DNA from: Elysia marginata | Lineage: Eukaryota > Mollusca > Gastropoda > Plakobranchidae | Direction: 5' to 3' | NCBI GenBank assembly: GCA_019649035.1 | Contig: BMAT01006917.1 | Coordinates: forward strand, 45,775 to 78,125 | Length of the DNA stretch: 32,351 bases | In this document: positions 28,923 through 32,351 of the stretch, in pieces | Position numbering within the stretch: position 1 is the first letter of the stretch | How the letters are laid out: every line of letters starts with the position of its first letter | The notes under the pieces: generated by a model | Told to the model about the DNA's origin: nothing | Databases searched by the model: none | The model's input: only the letters and a program-made list of their open reading frames with translations | Program-made: the position numbers and the translations under genes

Positions 28923-29430
28923 TATTGGTTTAGGTAGAAAGGAACAAATCTGCGCTATACTTCTTGAAATGTCTTGGTCCTGTTGTGATAGGCTCAGATG
29001 TTGCCCTGTATTCCTCTTTGCCTCCTAGCATAATACTCTGCCGGTTGAGTGCCGCTTGTGGCATCTGATCTTTGAAGCACCCTAGGTGGGTAGATCAGGG
29101 TGAGATTTGTGTGGGCCAAGCACTACTTTAAATACATTTGCCCCTCAATGAGTGTAAATATGTATTTATCAAGGTAAGTTGAATGTGATTACGGCTTTTG
29201 ATTGTGTAAATAGCTTCATAAAGGCACTGATAAAAGTGATGTGCATTTTTATTTACATATATGTAAGTTATCTATTTATAATTTTTTTAACTATATACAA
29301 GGGGGCATAATGTTTAATGCACTGCTAAAATAGTCTTAAAATGTTTTGTATTAACCCTAGTTTTGAAAATTAACATATGTAAAAGTATTTTTTAAATTTA
29401 AACTGTGTTTTATAACTGTTAATTAAAAGC

Positions 29431-29510
29431 GAAATGAAAAGTAACGTTATAATTGTGTAAATAGCTATAGGAAATGAAAACAAAGTTTATAATTGTGTAA
29501 ATAGCTTGCA
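29431..29510. repeat. 40-bp tandem duplication containing a Pumilio element
   Basis: GAAATGAAAA...TTATAATTGTGTAAATAGCT occurs at 29431-29470 and 29471-29510. A shorter match, ATTGTGTAAATAGCTT, is at 29201-29216. Confidence 0.85.
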
Positions 29511-30141
29511 AACAAAACACACTCCTATGATGGCCATATTATCACCAAGATTGGCAATGCAAAGCTGTGACTGTTAATTTGGTTGTGTCCCTAGGATTTT
29601 TTTTTGCTTGTTAATTTTGTTTTGTTTTGTTCTTTTGTTGCTTTTATGCCTAAATTGAAATGTGATGTCCACCATCCAACCTTATTGATTCAGACCTCAA
29701 AAGTGAATTGAGAAGAAAGAAAGATTTAAAAAAGAAAACGTAATTTGACAAGATTAGTACCCTGCATTCACTAGGACTGTATTTCTTAATAATTCAAATT
29801 TTTTAAAAGGTTTACTGTGTGTTCAGAAAATTTTGATAATTTAAAGCTTTTTTTTTCCCCTATTAAGATTGAAAGTTTAGAAAATGTATGGTTGGAAATA
29901 TCAACCTTGTGTTGTCTGTCTCGTAAGGCTTGGGTTGTGAGACATGAATAACGGTCTGTGCAAATCTAAGACTGAGAAGTGCATTTGTTGACCTTGTTGA
30001 ATCTCACTCAGTGATTAACGGGAAGGAGCTTGGCAAGCTTTTTTCATTAGTCAGTGTAATATAAGATGTGAAATGAAACCCTGGCCTTTGTCGTTAGGAT
30101 ATACTGTGTGCTTGAATTGGTTTGGTGTCAAACTCTCTGTT

Positions 30142-30147
30142 AATAAA
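30142..30147 (+). terminator. Best candidate distal polyadenylation signal AATAAA
   Basis: AATAAA with a GT/T-rich downstream element about 12-25 bases further on (GCTGTTTGGTCTTTTTTTTT). This is the classic arrangement and lies beyond the Pumilio cluster. Confidence 0.5.
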
Positions 30148-30169
30148 AAGAGGCTGTTTGGTCTTTTTT

Positions 30170-32351
30170 TTTAAAGAAAATATTTTTTATCTTATGTTAA
30201 CTCTTAAAGCAACAGTTGATTTTATTTTGGCGCTTTTTTTAGAACAAGCGATTTGGTTTAAGCTAACTTGCTTAACATTTTTTTTTTTGTTCATGTAGTA
30301 GCAGTGTCTCCATTAGAGTCCAGTTGAGAAAGACATACTAAGACCAAGGCCCAGCACGCACACATCACAAAACAAACCTTCAAGTTCAGACAAAAGACTT
30401 TAAAAGGCAGAAAAAGTCCAAACATGTTGTGGTCATAGGGAAGTCCTGTTCATGCTGCTACATATAGTTAGACACGGCATGGTGTATTAAGGGCCTTTTT
30501 AAAACGCAGGGAAAGTCCACACAAGGTTTGCTTGTAGCAAGTCCTTTTTTACATTCAGAAAATGGCTTCAGCTATGGTAAGGAAAAGAAGATAATAAATT
30601 GGTCTTACTCATTTTGAGGATAAGAGTTCACATCACAGATTTGGTAAAATTTTACTTTAGATTTTGTGTTTGAAAGATTCCAACAACTTCCAAAAGAAAT
30701 TCAGCATCGTTTTCATCTTTGTTTTTGTTTTCACTGAACTCAGTAGTGTAGACTCCTACTAAACAATTTTATTCAAGAAAATGAAATTTGTAAAGAGTTG
30801 CGATTTTATTCCGTCTTATTGTTTTTGTCTTTTGAATTTTAGAAGACGAGCGTGGAGATATTGTGAAGTGAACACTTTAATCGAAGTTGTCTGTGTGTGC
30901 TCATATTATCTACTATTGCTGTGTTTACTTTCTTGTGCCATCACATGTTCTTACAATTTCTTGAGATGACAGTGTCATTGTGTGTGTTTACATAACGAGC
31001 ATAACCAATTCCGTATAAATGCTTGTTCAATCATTGATTTCACACCTAGGGCAGCTAACCTTTATATTTCGGCTCGACATCACACATGCACCATACTCTC
31101 GCCATCTTCTCCTGCTTTATGTACATTTTACTGTCGTGACAAATCAGGATGGCTTCATTATTTGAAGCACAGTCTTACAGTTGTTAGATGGTCTGCTTCT
31201 TTGTTTTATTTTTTTTTTCCAAACTCTCATTGTAATTCCAAGTGCTCACGACAGTTGTCTGCGTCTGACAGTTATTATTGTTATAAAACATAGAGTACCT
31301 GTCATCTCCCTTTGCCTGAGCTCTCCTATAGAGCCGTGACCCTGTTTGAGAAAAAAAAGCTCAATAAAAAGATTGATAGGGAGTGGTATTAGACATAAAA
31401 CAAGAGTAGCCTATAATCTTTGCTAGTCAACACCCAAAACTGCTCTACTGTCCATTGCAATCTAGACCTCAGTACAAGAGTTTGAGATGTGTTCACTTGC
31501 TTTTAAAAAGAATTTAATCTTTAAAGCTGAGAAGAAAAGAAAGCAACAGAGCTAAAAGAAAAGTACATTTTCATTATTGAAATCGCATAGTTTGTGTTCA
31601 ATAAGCAGGGCGTGATTTTATTTTTTTTTCCATGTTATTGTGATGTTAAAAATTTTTTCCAACCAGATATCACCACATTAGGTGGCATACGCGAGCCTGA
31701 ATAATCAAATCTCCCTTTAACTGATTCTAGAAAATTTCCGCTACGCTTGTTGAAATCTCATTCCTGATTCCTCTGTCTCTCAAGCTCTAGAGCAGTCAAA
31801 CTGCTGTTCCACCCCCTATCAATATCTCTTTGAACAATGTCAAAGCTAAGGGTAATTTGAGTTCAACATGTATGATAATTGTTAATTTCTCCTCTGTCTT
31901 GTTACACATACTACATTGAATTGAAAGCCTTTAAATGTTTACTCACTATAGCTTTCTCTTTCCCTCCCTATAATAACACTTTTAGGAGAGAAGATAGGCA
32001 TGCATTAAAAAAAAAAAAATGTAAGATTGAAGCTTCTCTTATGGTAAGCAAAAGAAATGTAAGTCCCAATAGAGCTGGAATTTTTAATCTTCTTTGTCTG
32101 ATTCTCCTTGTGATTAGGTGGACTGTGTCTAGTGCAATATAAAACAAGGCCTCATTTAACTTGTGTCACCTTTTTATAATGAATGTTTTGATGAACAGAT
32201 CCCATTGGAAAAGTAAATTGTACAAAACACATTCTATTAAGGCTCTTGCTAAGTTTTCCCTTGGTGATTTATAAATTTCTTTAGTGGTTTATCTTTAATT
32301 CTGAGAAATTTTTAGCAGTGGATGTCAAAGTCAAAGCAAATATATGATGTC
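30170..32351. other. Downstream DNA, no gene recognised
   Basis: Further AATAAA hexamers occur at 30593 and 31363. The stretch 31312-31378 (GAGCTCTCCTATAGAGC hairpin, ...CTCAATAAAAAGATTGATAG) resembles a non-LTR retroposon 3' tail, but I see no body. Small open frames (30781-31293, 31879-32142) have no recognisable domain. It could also be extended 3' UTR. Confidence 0.5.

Larger units (their letters stand above)
27441..29503 (+). promoter_or_regulatory. Cluster of Pumilio response elements (TGTANATA) in the 3' UTR
   Basis: At least nine octamers on the transcript strand: 27441, 27574, 27852, 27860 (TGTACATA), 28913, 29153, 29205, 29456 and 29496. Two abut directly at 27852-27867. UGUANAUA is the established PUF/Pumilio binding site in animal mRNAs, where it promotes deadenylation and translational repression. 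That Pumilio binds this transcript is inference. Part of the count comes from a 40-bp tandem duplication at 29431-29510. Confidence 0.55.
24138..30165 (+). other. Probable long 3' UTR
   Basis: After the stop codon no exon signal appears for over 6 kb. AATAAA hexamers occur at 26769, 27683, 28917 and 30142. The last is followed about 12 bases later by a GTTTGGTCTTTTTTTT stretch, a good downstream element, so the longest isoform may end near 30165. The UTR carries two tandem repeats, a SINE and a Pumilio-element cluster. Where it ends is inference; shorter isoforms are likely. Confidence 0.55.

Noticed and set aside
30781..31293. Cys/Ser/Tyr-rich small open frames downstream of the gene
   Set aside because: No recognisable domain, no splice or start context, and composition like surrounding AT-rich DNA.
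1..32351. CRISPR arrays, bacterial operons, tRNA or rRNA genes
   Set aside because: The window is eukaryotic. No regular spaced repeats or intact cloverleaf were seen; the tRNA-like sequences are SINE heads.

Overview
The window is animal nuclear DNA: AT-rich, with GT-AG introns and many degraded mobile elements. It is almost entirely occupied by one gene on the + strand. The repeat content (tRNA-derived SINEs, a short retroposon with a GTGA tail, small TIR transposons) and intron sizes suggest an invertebrate, most likely a mollusc. That is an impression from repeat style and protein divergence, not a proven identification.

The gene is a TRERF1-type transcriptional regulator of the TRERF1/MIDEAS/ZNF541 family. 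I could join 20 coding exons from 3666 to the stop codon at 24135-24137. Every junction keeps the frame and every intron is GT-AG. They encode about 1764 residues: a glutamine-rich N-terminal half with one C2H2 finger, a long serine/alanine/proline-rich middle, then an ELM2 domain, a SANT domain and two C-terminal C2H2 fingers. The first exon found opens in phase 0 with no start codon, so the true 5' end probably lies upstream of the window. In vertebrates this family scaffolds HDAC1/2 and DNTTIP1 (the MiDAC complex) through ELM2-SANT.

Layout: 1-1343 upstream or intronic DNA without a recognisable gene; 1344-3559 a non-autonomous TIR transposon flanked by GTGTAG duplications; 3666-24137 the gene; 24138 to about 30165 a long 3' UTR; about 30170-32351 downstream DNA without a recognisable gene. 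Introns carry a retroposon with an 11-bp target duplication (6962-7295), a pogo-like MITE (8909-9067), a SINE (about 10938-11160) and a hAT-like element with a broken BED-finger relic (17113-18434). A second SINE copy lies in the 3' UTR (about 25565-25762, - strand).

The 3' UTR holds a dense cluster of Pumilio-type TGTANATA octamers between 27441 and 29503, the most interesting regulatory signal here. I found no clearly new multigene system. The findings worth following are that cluster, the transposon ending 8 bp before an in-frame ATG next to the first exon, and the two TIR elements that both show 6-bp target duplications.
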